A DNA stretch of 64,000 nucleotides from Sinorhizobium sp. 6-70 (lineage in GTDB: Bacteria > Pseudomonadota > Alphaproteobacteria > Rhizobiales > Rhizobiaceae): contig NZ_JASKLS010000017.1 in NCBI RefSeq assembly GCF_030124375.1, forward strand, positions 62,001-126,000. Direction: 5' to 3'. A program made the position numbers and the translations under genes. Below the pieces are notes generated by a model, which worked only from the letters and a program-made list of their open reading frames with translations, made no database searches and was not told the DNA's origin. Shown here piece after piece: positions 44,296 to 52,392 of the stretch (position 1 is its first letter; every line of letters begins with the position of its first letter).

Positions 44296-45015
44296 CTACG
44301 TCTCAGGTTGATTAAGCAAAATCTTCCACATGGTTGTGGAATTGAACGCCCAGCCGGGCCTTTCGCCACGCCGTTCGTCCGGCTGAGCCCGTACCGCGTC
44401 GAAAAGCGCAAGGGCGTCGGCGCGCTTCTGGTCGACCATCCCCTGCTGCAGCCTCGCCGCCAAGGCGGCACGATCGCCATCCGCTTGAAGTTCTGCCCCG
44501 GCAATGATCGCTGCCCATGTGCGCCGCTTGTAGAATATCTGCCCGGCTGCCGCCTCGATCCGCGCCGCATCCGCAACCGTGATCGAGCTGCCCTGCCTGA
44601 GGCGCGCGAGCGTTGCGCGCACATTGACCAGCGGGACCGTCAGGGGCGCATAGCCGAGCTCGGCGGGAGCGTGAAGCAGGGCCACATCCGAGTCGTCCGT
44701 GAGTTCGCCTGTGGTATACTGGCGATATATTTCTCCGATCCCCACCATTCCGAACGGCGCACATTCAGCGGCGCGCAAGGCCCCCATGCTCGCCGCCCCA
44801 AAGACCTGCACGCCTTGCGAAAGGGCGAACAATATCTCCTTGTGCCAGACGGGCGCCACATGTTCGAAATTTCCGTCGACAAGGCCGATGATCGTCGCGC
44901 CGGCGCGTGCGGCGCGCAGGATGTCACCCTGCATCGCAGGCGGATGGACCGCGAAGCCCGCACCGGCGAGTTCGCGCGCATCGGGGACAGTCGGACCGAC
45001 GAACACGATCTTCAT
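44296..45015 (-). CDS. tfuA: TfuA-like protein
   Basis: The 239-residue protein is a TfuA-domain protein. It opens with MKIVFVGPTVPDARELAG, and the conserved core includes VFGAASMGALRAAE and GIGEIYRQY. TfuA was first linked to trifolitoxin production in Rhizobium, and in methanogens TfuA helps YcaO install a thioamide. It probably hands sulfide or otherwise assists the YcaO enzyme encoded directly upstream. The two genes overlap by four bases (ATGA), implying a stoichiometric partnership. Confidence 0.92.
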   Translation of the reverse strand: MKIVFVGPTVPDARELAGAGFAVHPPAMQGDILRAARAGATIIGLVDGNFEHVAPVWHKEILFALSQGVQVFGAASMGALRAAECAPFGMVGIGEIYRQYTTGELTDDSDVALLHAPAELGYAPLTVPLVNVRATLARLRQGSSITVADAARIEAAAGQIFYKRRTWAAIIAGAELQADGDRAALAARLQQGMVDQKRADALALFDAVRAQPDERRGERPGWAFNSTTMWKILLNQPET

Positions 45016-46202
45016 GCCACCTCCAGTGCCCAGGAGAGCGCCCGTGTGCCGAAGCGGCGCTTGCGTTCGCCCTCCGGGTTTTCCAGCTCCGGAACGAACA
45101 GTTTGACAACCGCAAAAGGAAGGCCATCGCCGAGCAAGGGCACGGAAACGACCGTACTGATGCCGGCGTCCCGCAACCGCTGCAGAACGAAAGACAATAG
45201 CGCGTCCGGTCCCCCCGCCGGGGAGTCGACGCGCGTCGGCGCTTGCGGCGCGGCCTCGAACAGTCTTTGCGTCTGCTGCGGCAAAGGGCGAACGAACGTC
45301 TCCGGATAGACGTCGTCGCGCGCGCCGCTGATATAGGTGAGCCTCGATTGGGCAGCTTCGGTCACGGCGCGGATTGCCGCTCTGACCGCATTCGGATGTG
45401 CCCCGTGTCCGACCGTGACATGGTGGAAAAGCGGCGCCTTCGCCGTGAGGATGTCCTTCCCGGCCACGACAGCGGTGAAGCTCGGTATGCCGACGTCACT
45501 GGTGATGTCGAAAAGGCGCAGCTCGAGTTCGGCTGCGGCAAACTTGGCGGCCATTGCATCGAGCACCGGATCGCCGAGCGCCTGCGTTGCGACGCAGCGT
45601 CGAAGCCTCGTTGCCAATGGCGTGAGGCGCCACAGCACCTCCGCGTCACGTTCGATCCGTTCCAAGAGCCCATGCAGCACCGCTTCGGTCTCGGTGTTGC
45701 CGGAGGCGAGGCCATCGGACGATTGCCAGAACCGGCAGTTCTCCACCGTTCTGTCGAGCAGGGCGGCCTCCAGCGGAACCCACGTCGGCGCGCCTCCGTC
45801 GAGGTTGCGCCCGAGAACCCACCGGATCGGCTCGTCGTCGCCAAGATCGGCTCGCGCGCTGGCGATCAGCCCCGGCAGAGACAGGGCCTGATCGCCTTCG
45901 GCCAACAGCTCACTGCGGCGCGCAACTCTCGTCGGTACGCGCGGCGCGCATGCGACGGCGCGCTCAAGCGCCTCCATCGCCGCTGAGACCTTTGCGTCGA
46001 TGTCGGTTATACCCTTGCCCTGATTGATAACCAGCGACTTCGAATTCGGAGAGACGGCATTCCAGACCGGTATGCCGATGCAATCCAGTCCAGTCAGCCG
46101 CGCGAGCCGCGTAATACCGAACTCCGGCAAAAACGGCTCGATCCGGCCGAAGGTTGTTTCGGCGGCACAGATCCGATCGGAATAGCGAACTGGGCTGGAC
46201 AT
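45012..46202 (-). CDS. YcaO-domain ATP-dependent backbone-modifying enzyme
   Basis: The 396-residue protein has all three YcaO ATP/Mg motifs: SAAMEALE (Ser73, Glu77, Glu80), ETEAVLHGLLERIERD (residues 171-186), and TEAAQSRLTYISGARDD (Glu282, Gln285, Arg287). YcaO enzymes phosphorylate peptide-bond oxygen to allow cyclodehydration or thioamide formation. There is no fused E1-like leader-binding domain and no dehydrogenase gene, so, with TfuA alongside, thioamidation is the most likely chemistry. The start at 46202 gives the conserved beginning; an in-frame ATG at 46259, six bases after the previous stop, is an alternative. Confidence 0.9.
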   Translation of the reverse strand: MSSPVRYSDRICAAETTFGRIEPFLPEFGITRLARLTGLDCIGIPVWNAVSPNSKSLVINQGKGITDIDAKVSAAMEALERAVACAPRVPTRVARRSELLAEGDQALSLPGLIASARADLGDDEPIRWVLGRNLDGGAPTWVPLEAALLDRTVENCRFWQSSDGLASGNTETEAVLHGLLERIERDAEVLWRLTPLATRLRRCVATQALGDPVLDAMAAKFAAAELELRLFDITSDVGIPSFTAVVAGKDILTAKAPLFHHVTVGHGAHPNAVRAAIRAVTEAAQSRLTYISGARDDVYPETFVRPLPQQTQRLFEAAPQAPTRVDSPAGGPDALLSFVLQRLRDAGISTVVSVPLLGDGLPFAVVKLFVPELENPEGERKRRFGTRALSWALEVA

Positions 46203-46265
46203 GCTTGAAGGGTCGCGCGGGACGACGGCCGCTTTGGCCTGCCCCCCCGCCGCGCGCATGGGCGG

Positions 46266-46484
46266 CTAGCCGTCCATGAAGCCCCCGAAAACGGCGTCGG
46301 CGGTACTGGCCGCGGCTGCCAGATTGACGGTCTTGACGACCGTGGCGCCGGACTTGCGCAATGCGTCGGCGTCGGCCAGCGCGCCCTGCTTGGGCGGGTC
46401 GATCCTGGTGACCGTCCCCGCCTTGAGATCCGCAAGCCACAAATGATCCTCTCCGGCAATGCCGAAAACAACAACTTCAGCCAT
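46266..46484 (-). CDS. 72-residue protein preceding YcaO (candidate modification substrate)
   Basis: This small protein starts MAEVVVFGIAGEDHLW, has a charged middle (KQGALADADALRKSG) and ends in a small-residue-rich tail (NLAAAASTADAVFGGFMDG). It contains no cysteine. The ribosome site is excellent (AGAGGGG eight bases before the ATG), so it is almost certainly translated. It is 36 bases after the regulator gene and immediately before the YcaO gene. Size and place fit a precursor peptide or a small accessory protein; no family is recognised. Confidence 0.72.
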   Translation of the reverse strand: MAEVVVFGIAGEDHLWLADLKAGTVTRIDPPKQGALADADALRKSGATVVKTVNLAAAASTADAVFGGFMDG

Positions 46485-46520
46485 TCATTCACCCCTCTTG
46501 CTCTCGCGCGGAATTGCGCC

Positions 46521-48389
46521 TCAAAAACCTGCCTTCTTCAAGCCCTCGCGGTAATGCTCCCTCTGCCACTCGTCGCGGAAAGGCACGATCGCCATCCATC
46601 TGTCGAGATCGAAATCCGGATGGACATCGAAAGTCTTGCGCACGAACTGGCGAGCCTTTCTGCGGTCGCCGAGCATACCCCAGCTCGCGGCCGACAGCCG
46701 GTCGGCAGGCGTCCGGTCGCGCATCCGGTCTATATAGGCGAGAGCCTGTTCGTAGCTGCCAAGAGAGTAGCTTGCACCGGCGGCCGTCCAGAAATATTCG
46801 TCCGGAGCGATCGGGTTGAGATCGATCGCCGCCTCGATCTTCTGCAGGCCCTCTCCGGGCCGGGAGGCCTGCACCAGGGTATCGGCGTAGCTGGCGATGA
46901 CATTGGCATAATGCGGGCTGAGCTCTTCCGCCCGGTCGTGGAATTCGACGCTTTCGTCGAATTCGCGGAGGTAGAGCTTGACCACCCCAAGTTCCCTGTA
47001 GCCGGAGGCGAGCGTCTCGTCCGCGGCCACGGCCTCCCGCGCATGGCTCTCGGCAAGCGTCAACAATTCGCGATCATTGCGCGCCGTCAGCAGCCATTCG
47101 AAGAAATAGCTTCGAGCAAGCCCGCTCATGGCGGGGGCGAAGTCCCTCTGGACGCCAAGCGCTTCGCGGAAGCTCTTGCGCGCCCGGCGGATCTCGGGGA
47201 GGTTGAGATGCTTGAGATACCGCTGGCCGAGGAGGTAGCTGCGGTAGGACTCGCCATTGCGTTCGTAGGCGTTGCGGGCGGCTTCGTTCCGCTCGACCTG
47301 GCTTGCGATCGCAGAAGCGATCCGATGCGCAATGCCCCTGCGCGACTGCATCAGACCGTCGCCGACAAGATTGAACCGGTCGGCCCAGATGACCTCGTCG
47401 CTTGCGAAGAAGATCAGTTGGGCAAAGAGGCTCTGGCTGTCACCCTCGTCGGTCAATCGCGTGTCGAGGATATAGCTGATGGTGTGCCGCTCGTAGGTGT
47501 TCGCCTTGTCGGCCTGAAGGCCGATCTGCGCCGCGGTATAGGGCGCGATGACACTCACGGACCGAAGGGCGCAAAGGCCGATCGTCACGTCCTCGATGAG
47601 CGAGCTTGCAAAGATCGCCGCGGCGCTATCCGTGCGCTCGGAGTTTGGCGGCAGAAGCACGAGCCGCGGCGGCTTTCTCTGGTGATGGTCGTCCCTGACG
47701 AGCACCTCGACGGGCGCGGAGGGCTGGTTGCCGATGATAGGCACCGACAGGCTGACGCTGTCGAAGATGACCTGCGCGTCATGGTGCCGCCCTTCGGATT
47801 CCAGCGCGCTCTTCAAGATCGCGCGGACTTCCTCGTCCGACGGGCTGCGCTCGAGCAGTCGCATTGCCGCCGACTTGAGAAGTTCGCGATGTTTGCCCGC
47901 GGCGGCGGGCGCCGCGGCAAGCAGGCTTTCCCTGAGCAGCGACATATGCGTCTCGCGCTGGCGGTTGATCCAGGCATCGAGCGCCTTGCCGTGCGATCTT
48001 GCGTCCTTCAGGAAATCGTCGCGCAGCACAGTGGCAATGCGGCAGAAGCGAGCCACGGCGTCGCCGCCTTCATCGTTCACGGCATCCAGATCGCTCGTCA
48101 AGCTGCCGGCATTGACCAGGATCGACGACTGCGAAAAGGTCAGAAAGGTTCGCCCGAGTTCCGTCTGCTGCGCAGTAATGCGGGAAATTGTCTTGCGCAG
48201 GTTGACATAGGCCTGGCTGGGCTCGACGCCGTCCCAGAGCAGCCTCGCAGTCTCCGCCCGGGATTGCTCGCGATGGCCGTTGGCAATCGCAAGACACAGG
48301 ATGAGCAGGCCTTTCTCGGGGAAGGCGACTTCGCGGCCCGCTTCGTTAAGCAGGCGCAATCGCCCCAGAGTCTGCAACCTGTAGGTCAT
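46521..48389 (-). CDS. SARP-like regulator: winged helix, BTAD, TolB-like and TPR domains
   Basis: The 622-residue protein opens with an OmpR-like winged helix (MTYRLQTLGRLRLL, then GLLILCLAI and SRAETARLLWDG). A bacterial transcriptional activation domain follows (about 95-240), then a TolB-N-like segment (about 265-380, with SSLIEDVTIGLCALRSVSVIAP) and C-terminal TPR repeats to the end. This is the domain order of large rhizobial SARP-type regulators. It lies 36 bases before the 72-residue gene and probably controls the YcaO-TfuA cluster, of which it seems to be part. GAGGGG precedes the ATG. Confidence 0.85.
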   Translation of the reverse strand: MTYRLQTLGRLRLLNEAGREVAFPEKGLLILCLAIANGHREQSRAETARLLWDGVEPSQAYVNLRKTISRITAQQTELGRTFLTFSQSSILVNAGSLTSDLDAVNDEGGDAVARFCRIATVLRDDFLKDARSHGKALDAWINRQRETHMSLLRESLLAAAPAAAGKHRELLKSAAMRLLERSPSDEEVRAILKSALESEGRHHDAQVIFDSVSLSVPIIGNQPSAPVEVLVRDDHHQRKPPRLVLLPPNSERTDSAAAIFASSLIEDVTIGLCALRSVSVIAPYTAAQIGLQADKANTYERHTISYILDTRLTDEGDSQSLFAQLIFFASDEVIWADRFNLVGDGLMQSRRGIAHRIASAIASQVERNEAARNAYERNGESYRSYLLGQRYLKHLNLPEIRRARKSFREALGVQRDFAPAMSGLARSYFFEWLLTARNDRELLTLAESHAREAVAADETLASGYRELGVVKLYLREFDESVEFHDRAEELSPHYANVIASYADTLVQASRPGEGLQKIEAAIDLNPIAPDEYFWTAAGASYSLGSYEQALAYIDRMRDRTPADRLSAASWGMLGDRRKARQFVRKTFDVHPDFDLDRWMAIVPFRDEWQREHYREGLKKAGF

Positions 48390-48428
48390 GCGGCCCCTCG
48401 CTGACGGTAAGGCTATGTAGTACCTAGT

Positions 48429-48890
48429 CTAGCCGTGCAGAGGCTCTGTGCGGCGCGCTCCGGAGGTGACGCTCGTCGACTCCGTATCCGGTGCCTGCGC
48501 CATCGCGGCAACCAGCGAGATGATCTTCTTCCGCAACACCGGATCGGCAATCTTCAGGAACGCCCTGTTGAGCGCAATGCCCTCCTTCGAGGCGACGAAG
48601 GAAGAAATCTCGTTCGATTCATGCATGTCGCCGGCACTGTCTCGTCCTGACGCCTTGTCATCGTCGCGTTGGAAAAAGAAGCTCGGGTGGACGCCGAGGA
48701 TATCGGCAATCGCCTGCAGACGGCTCGCGCCGATGCGGTTTGTGCCCTTTTCGTACTTCTGTACCTGCTGGAACGTGATGCCCAGGCCATCGGCCAGCTT
48801 CTCCTGGCTCAGCCCTACCATCAGCCTGCGCATTCTGACGCGAGAACCGACGAAGGTATCAATCGGGTTTGGATCCTTCTTATTCATCAC
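48429..48890 (-). CDS. Xre-family transcriptional regulator (PraR-like)
   Basis: The 153-residue protein has an Xre helix-turn-helix with the rhizobial signature GLSQEKLADGLGITFQQVQKYEKG-type sequence followed by NRIGASRLQ (about 15-70). The C-terminal 60 residues are weakly conserved and include a helical DPVLRKKIISLVAAMA motif. It resembles PraR/PhrR repressors of alphaproteobacteria. It lies 39 bases before the SARP-like gene on the same strand and could be co-transcribed. The upstream gap to the exporter gene is AT-rich and likely holds its promoter. Confidence 0.88.
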   Translation of the reverse strand: MMNKKDPNPIDTFVGSRVRMRRLMVGLSQEKLADGLGITFQQVQKYEKGTNRIGASRLQAIADILGVHPSFFFQRDDDKASGRDSAGDMHESNEISSFVASKEGIALNRAFLKIADPVLRKKIISLVAAMAQAPDTESTSVTSGARRTEPLHG

Positions 48891-49035
48891 AGTGATTCTC
48901 CTCGGAACGGTTCGATCTCATTCATATAAGTTTGCTCGAATAAATGGTGTGATGCAATCAGGACGCGCCAGAATCCATGGACTGAAACACATTTTGTGAT
49001 TGTGTTTGGGTTTCGATTGTGTCGCGCACAAGGCG

Positions 49036-49659
49036 TCAGACAAACCGGGTTGCGCTCGAGGCGAGCGCGGTTACGCCGAATCCGATCAGCAGAAGCCCGG
49101 AAATGCGCGACACCCAGGCGGCGAAACTGTCCGGGAGCCGTCTCTTGGCGAGCGCGACGCCGCCGCTCAAGAAGAACCACCAGGCGAGCGAACCGAGAAA
49201 GACGCCCGAGACGACAATAGCGCCCTTTATCCCTTCGCCGACCGTCGAAAGCCCGAGCCCGGCGAAGATGGCGGCGAAGGACAGGATGGTCGTGGGGTTG
49301 GCGATGGTCAGGAAGAAGGTCGCGGTCGTCGTGTGAATGAGATCGCGGGCGTCGATCTCGGCGGCCGTAGCAACCGGTTTCGGCGCCAGTCCGCGCCAGC
49401 CGAGCCAGATCATGAACACGCCTCCAACCAGGCCGAGCGGCGTCGCGATCACGGAAAGCACGGCAGCGAATGCCGCAAAGCCGACCGCCGCGAGCATCGC
49501 GTAGGCCGCGTCGGCGAGCGCGGTTCCGAGGCCGCCCGCGACGCCGGCCCAGAAGCCGCGCGTCAGCGTGCGGCTGATGCAAAGTGCGCCGATCGGCCCA
49601 ACCGGCGCGGCAATGGCGAGGCCGAGCAGGAGGCCTTTTCCGAAGAGCAATACGGACAT
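49036..49659 (-). CDS. LysE/RhtB family amino-acid exporter
   Basis: The 207-residue protein has six membrane segments and the LysE family start GLLLGLAIAAPVGPIGALCISRTL, with a conserved FFLTIANPTTILSF segment. It exports an amino acid or related metabolite. It lies two bases after an Lrp/AsnC regulator gene on the same strand, the classic regulator-exporter arrangement, so its substrate probably is the regulator's effector. Confidence 0.92.
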   Translation of the reverse strand: MSVLLFGKGLLLGLAIAAPVGPIGALCISRTLTRGFWAGVAGGLGTALADAAYAMLAAVGFAAFAAVLSVIATPLGLVGGVFMIWLGWRGLAPKPVATAAEIDARDLIHTTTATFFLTIANPTTILSFAAIFAGLGLSTVGEGIKGAIVVSGVFLGSLAWWFFLSGGVALAKRRLPDSFAAWVSRISGLLLIGFGVTALASSATRFV

Positions 49660-49661
49660 GT

Positions 49662-50111
49662 CTACCGGACCTCCGGTCCTGTAAAGTTATCGGCAACGGT
49701 CGAAAGCGCGATGACGGTCTCGCTGCGGGCTAGGTATCGCCGTGCTTTCAGCTCGGAGAGAAACGGCTCGATATCGCCGAGCGTCGGCATGCGGACCTTG
49801 ACGCAATAGGACCATGAGCCAGTCACGTGATGGCATTCGGCGACAACCGGGTGTGCCGCCATGAACGCGCGGAATTCGGTTTCATCGGCATCGGCCGAAA
49901 GGGCGATCCAGACAAAGGCGAGAACGTCGAGGCCAAGGGCGCGATGATCCACGTCGAGCGTAAAACGGCGGATCGTGCCACGGGCAACGAGCCGGCGGAT
50001 GCGCTCGTTGACGGCCGAGGGCGAGAGGTCGACCGCTGCACCGATGTCGGTCAACGACGTTCGGGCATCCTCCGCAAGAATTCCAATGATTTTTCTGTCG
50101 GTAGCATCCAT
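49662..50111 (-). CDS. Lrp/AsnC family transcriptional regulator
   Basis: The 149-residue protein has an N-terminal AsnC helix-turn-helix (MDATDRKIIGILAEDARTSLTDIGAAVDLSPSAVNERI in part) and a C-terminal RAM ligand-binding domain (VAECHHVTGSWSYCVKVRM). It likely senses an amino acid and activates the adjoining LysE-type exporter. The two genes are separated by two bases. Confidence 0.93.
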   Translation of the reverse strand: MDATDRKIIGILAEDARTSLTDIGAAVDLSPSAVNERIRRLVARGTIRRFTLDVDHRALGLDVLAFVWIALSADADETEFRAFMAAHPVVAECHHVTGSWSYCVKVRMPTLGDIEPFLSELKARRYLARSETVIALSTVADNFTGPEVR

Positions 50112-50296
50112 CTCAGCAAAATACGTGGAGTTTTGTAAAAATTCAACTCTTTTTGCTGTCGTCGTCCCTTTCGAATAGACGCGGCAGCGGTCGGCGGATG
50201 CTTCAGTGGCCGGCCACGGCGCTTGCCCACCGACAGCCCTGAAGCTATGAGCGGAAGCGTAGTCGCTTGCCCCGAAACAGGGATACCGGGTTGAAG

Positions 50297-50839
50297 ATGA
50301 TGATCGAGAAGAGGCGCAGACCCGCGGCGCACGCGGACCGATTTCCGGGCTCGCTCATCGTGATGGGCGTGTCGGGAAGCGGAAAATCGTCCGTCGGCGA
50401 GCGTATCGCAAAGGCCTATGGCTATCCCTTCATCGAGGGGGATGCCCTGCATCCGCCCGAGAACATCAAGAAGATGTCGGAGGGCGTTCCGCTGACCGAC
50501 GATGACCGCTGGCCATGGCTTGCGGCGATCGGCCGTAAGCTCGCGGAAAGCCCCGGCCCGGCCGTCGTTGCCTGCTCGGCGCTCAAACTCAGCTATCGGC
50601 AGAAGCTGCGTGAAAGCGCGCCGGGGGAACTGGCTTTCGTCTATCTCCACGGAACCGAGACGGTGTTGGCGGAGCGCATGCAGCATCGCACCGGTCACTT
50701 CATGCCGCCGTCCCTGTTGAAGACCCAACTCGCGACGTTGGAAGATCCGACCGGCGAGGAAAACACCGTGGCGATCGACATCGACCAGCCGCTGAACGCG
50801 ATCGTCGACGAGGCGCTGGCCGCCCTCGGCAAGATTTAG
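50297..50839 (+). CDS. gntK: Gluconokinase
   Basis: The 180-residue enzyme has a P-loop IVMGVSGSGKSSVGERIA, the GntK substrate motif IEGDALHPPENIKKMSEGVPLTDDDRWPWL (in adjoining pieces) and CSALKLSYRQKLR. It phosphorylates gluconate to 6-phosphogluconate. Two adjacent ATGs (50297 and 50300) give equivalent products; a TTG ten codons upstream is less likely. It stands alone between the Lrp gene and the leucine-catabolism operon. Confidence 0.95.
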   Translation: MMIEKRRRPAAHADRFPGSLIVMGVSGSGKSSVGERIAKAYGYPFIEGDALHPPENIKKMSEGVPLTDDDRWPWLAAIGRKLAESPGPAVVACSALKLSYRQKLRESAPGELAFVYLHGTETVLAERMQHRTGHFMPPSLLKTQLATLEDPTGEENTVAIDIDQPLNAIVDEALAALGKI

Positions 50840-51170
50840 CCGCACGCGCCCATTGACCGTCTCGAATCGCGGTTGCCGATTGAATGATGCTACGCCGAGC
50901 GCGGAGCATCGATCTGCCGTGTGGGAGCCTTCCTCTTTCCGAATCGTGCTGCGCTGCCCGGCTCTTTGGAAGGAAATTAGCCAAGCGCGATGTTATCGTT
51001 CGCGGCAAGGGCCGTGCGGCGTTACGATGCAGTGAACTAATGCGACCTTTGCGCGTCAGGATAGACGCGCGGCGCTGTCAGCGACCGTGCATCGCGGAGG
51101 ATGCCTGCGAGGCCTGTTTCTGCCGGCGATGAGGAGATCGCCGCCGGGGACGTGCGGAGGAGAAAAAGAC
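50840..51170. other. 331-base gap upstream of the leucine-catabolism operon
   Basis: No gene, repeat or convincing promoter could be recognised here apart from the GGAGGAG ribosome site at its end. It must contain the promoter of the isovaleryl-CoA dehydrogenase operon. No dedicated regulator gene such as liuR is adjacent. Confidence 0.5.
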
Positions 51171-52334
51171 ATGTATCAAGGTGGATTGAGTTTCGCCCTT
51201 GGCGATGACATCGACGCGTTGCGCGACAGCGTGCGCCGGTTTGCGAGCGAACGGATCGCGCCGCTCGCGGAAGAGACGGACCGGAGCAACGCCTTTCCCG
51301 CGCCCCTCTGGCGGGAGATGGGAGAACTCGGCGTGCTCGGCATCACCGCCGGTGAGACCTATGGCGGCGCCGGCATGGGATACCTGGCCCATTGCGTCGC
51401 GATGGAGGAAATCAGCCGCGCCTCCGCCTCCGTGGGCCTAAGCTACGGTGCCCATTCCAATCTCTGCGTCAACCAGATCAACCGCAATGGCAGCCCCGCG
51501 CAAAAGGCCAAATATTTGCCGAAGCTGATTTCCGGCGAACATGTCGGCGCGCTCGCCATGTCCGAACCGGGTGCCGGCTCCGACGTGGTCTCTATGACGC
51601 TGAGGGCCGACAAGCGTGGCGACCGCTACGTGCTGAACGGCAACAAGATGTGGATCACCAATGGTCCGGACGCCGACGTGCTGGTGGTCTATGCCAAGAC
51701 CGATCCGGCCGCCGGCCCGCGCGGCATCACCGCCTTTCTCGTCGAAAAGGGTTTCGCCGGCTTCTCGACCGGCCAGAAGCTCGACAAGCTTGGCATGCGC
51801 GGCTCAAACACCTGCGAACTCATTTTCAGAGACTGTGAGGTGCCGGAAGAAAACGTGCTCGGCGCGGACGGTCGCGGTGTCAACGTGCTGATGTCCGGTC
51901 TCGACTACGAGCGCGTCGTGCTCTCGGCCGGGCCGCTCGGCATCATGGCGGCTTGCCTCGATGTCGTCGTCCCCTATCTCCATGAGCGCAAGCAGTTCGG
52001 CCAGCCGATCGGCGAGTTCCAGTTGATGCAGGGAAAGCTTGCCGACATGTATGTGACGATGAATGCGGCGCGCGCCTATGTCTATGCGGTGGCGGCAGCC
52101 TGCGACCGGGGCGAAACCGCGCGCAAGGACGCCGCCGGCTGCATTCTCTATGCGGCCGAAAAGGCGACCGCATTGGCGCTCGAGGCAATCCAGGCGCTCG
52201 GCGGCAACGGCTACACCAACGACTATCCGGCCGGCCGCCTGCTGCGTGACGCCAAGCTCTACGAGATCGGCGCCGGCACGAGCGAGATCCGCCGGATGCT
52301 GATCGGGCGCGAACTGTTCGCGGAAACAAAATAG
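51171..52334 (+). CDS. ivd: Isovaleryl-CoA dehydrogenase
   Basis: The 387-residue acyl-CoA dehydrogenase has FAD-binding SEPGAGSDVVSM and WITNGPDADV. The catalytic base is Glu247 in LDYERVVLSAGPLG, the position used by isovaleryl-CoA dehydrogenase rather than by straight-chain enzymes, where it is near residue 375. It oxidises isovaleryl-CoA to 3-methylcrotonyl-CoA in leucine degradation. The start at 51171 follows GCGGAGGAG. It heads an operon that encodes all later steps. Confidence 0.95.
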   Translation: MYQGGLSFALGDDIDALRDSVRRFASERIAPLAEETDRSNAFPAPLWREMGELGVLGITAGETYGGAGMGYLAHCVAMEEISRASASVGLSYGAHSNLCVNQINRNGSPAQKAKYLPKLISGEHVGALAMSEPGAGSDVVSMTLRADKRGDRYVLNGNKMWITNGPDADVLVVYAKTDPAAGPRGITAFLVEKGFAGFSTGQKLDKLGMRGSNTCELIFRDCEVPEENVLGADGRGVNVLMSGLDYERVVLSAGPLGIMAACLDVVVPYLHERKQFGQPIGEFQLMQGKLADMYVTMNAARAYVYAVAAACDRGETARKDAAGCILYAAEKATALALEAIQALGGNGYTNDYPAGRLLRDAKLYEIGAGTSEIRRMLIGRELFAETK

Positions 52335-52392
52335 ACGAACGGCGGCTGCCGTTCTTCGCGCATCTTGGTCAAATCCCGTGCCTGGGGGCTTC

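Noticed and set aside
46094..46492. 132-codon frame sharing the strong ribosome site before the 72-residue gene
   Set aside because: It runs through the start of YcaO in another frame and its composition is Arg/Pro/Ser-rich shadow sequence. The ribosome spacing suits the ATG at 46484 better.
46443..48404. 653-codon rightward open frame opposite the SARP-like regulator
   Set aside because: The minus-strand gene has a coherent winged helix, BTAD and TPR; the plus frame has none.
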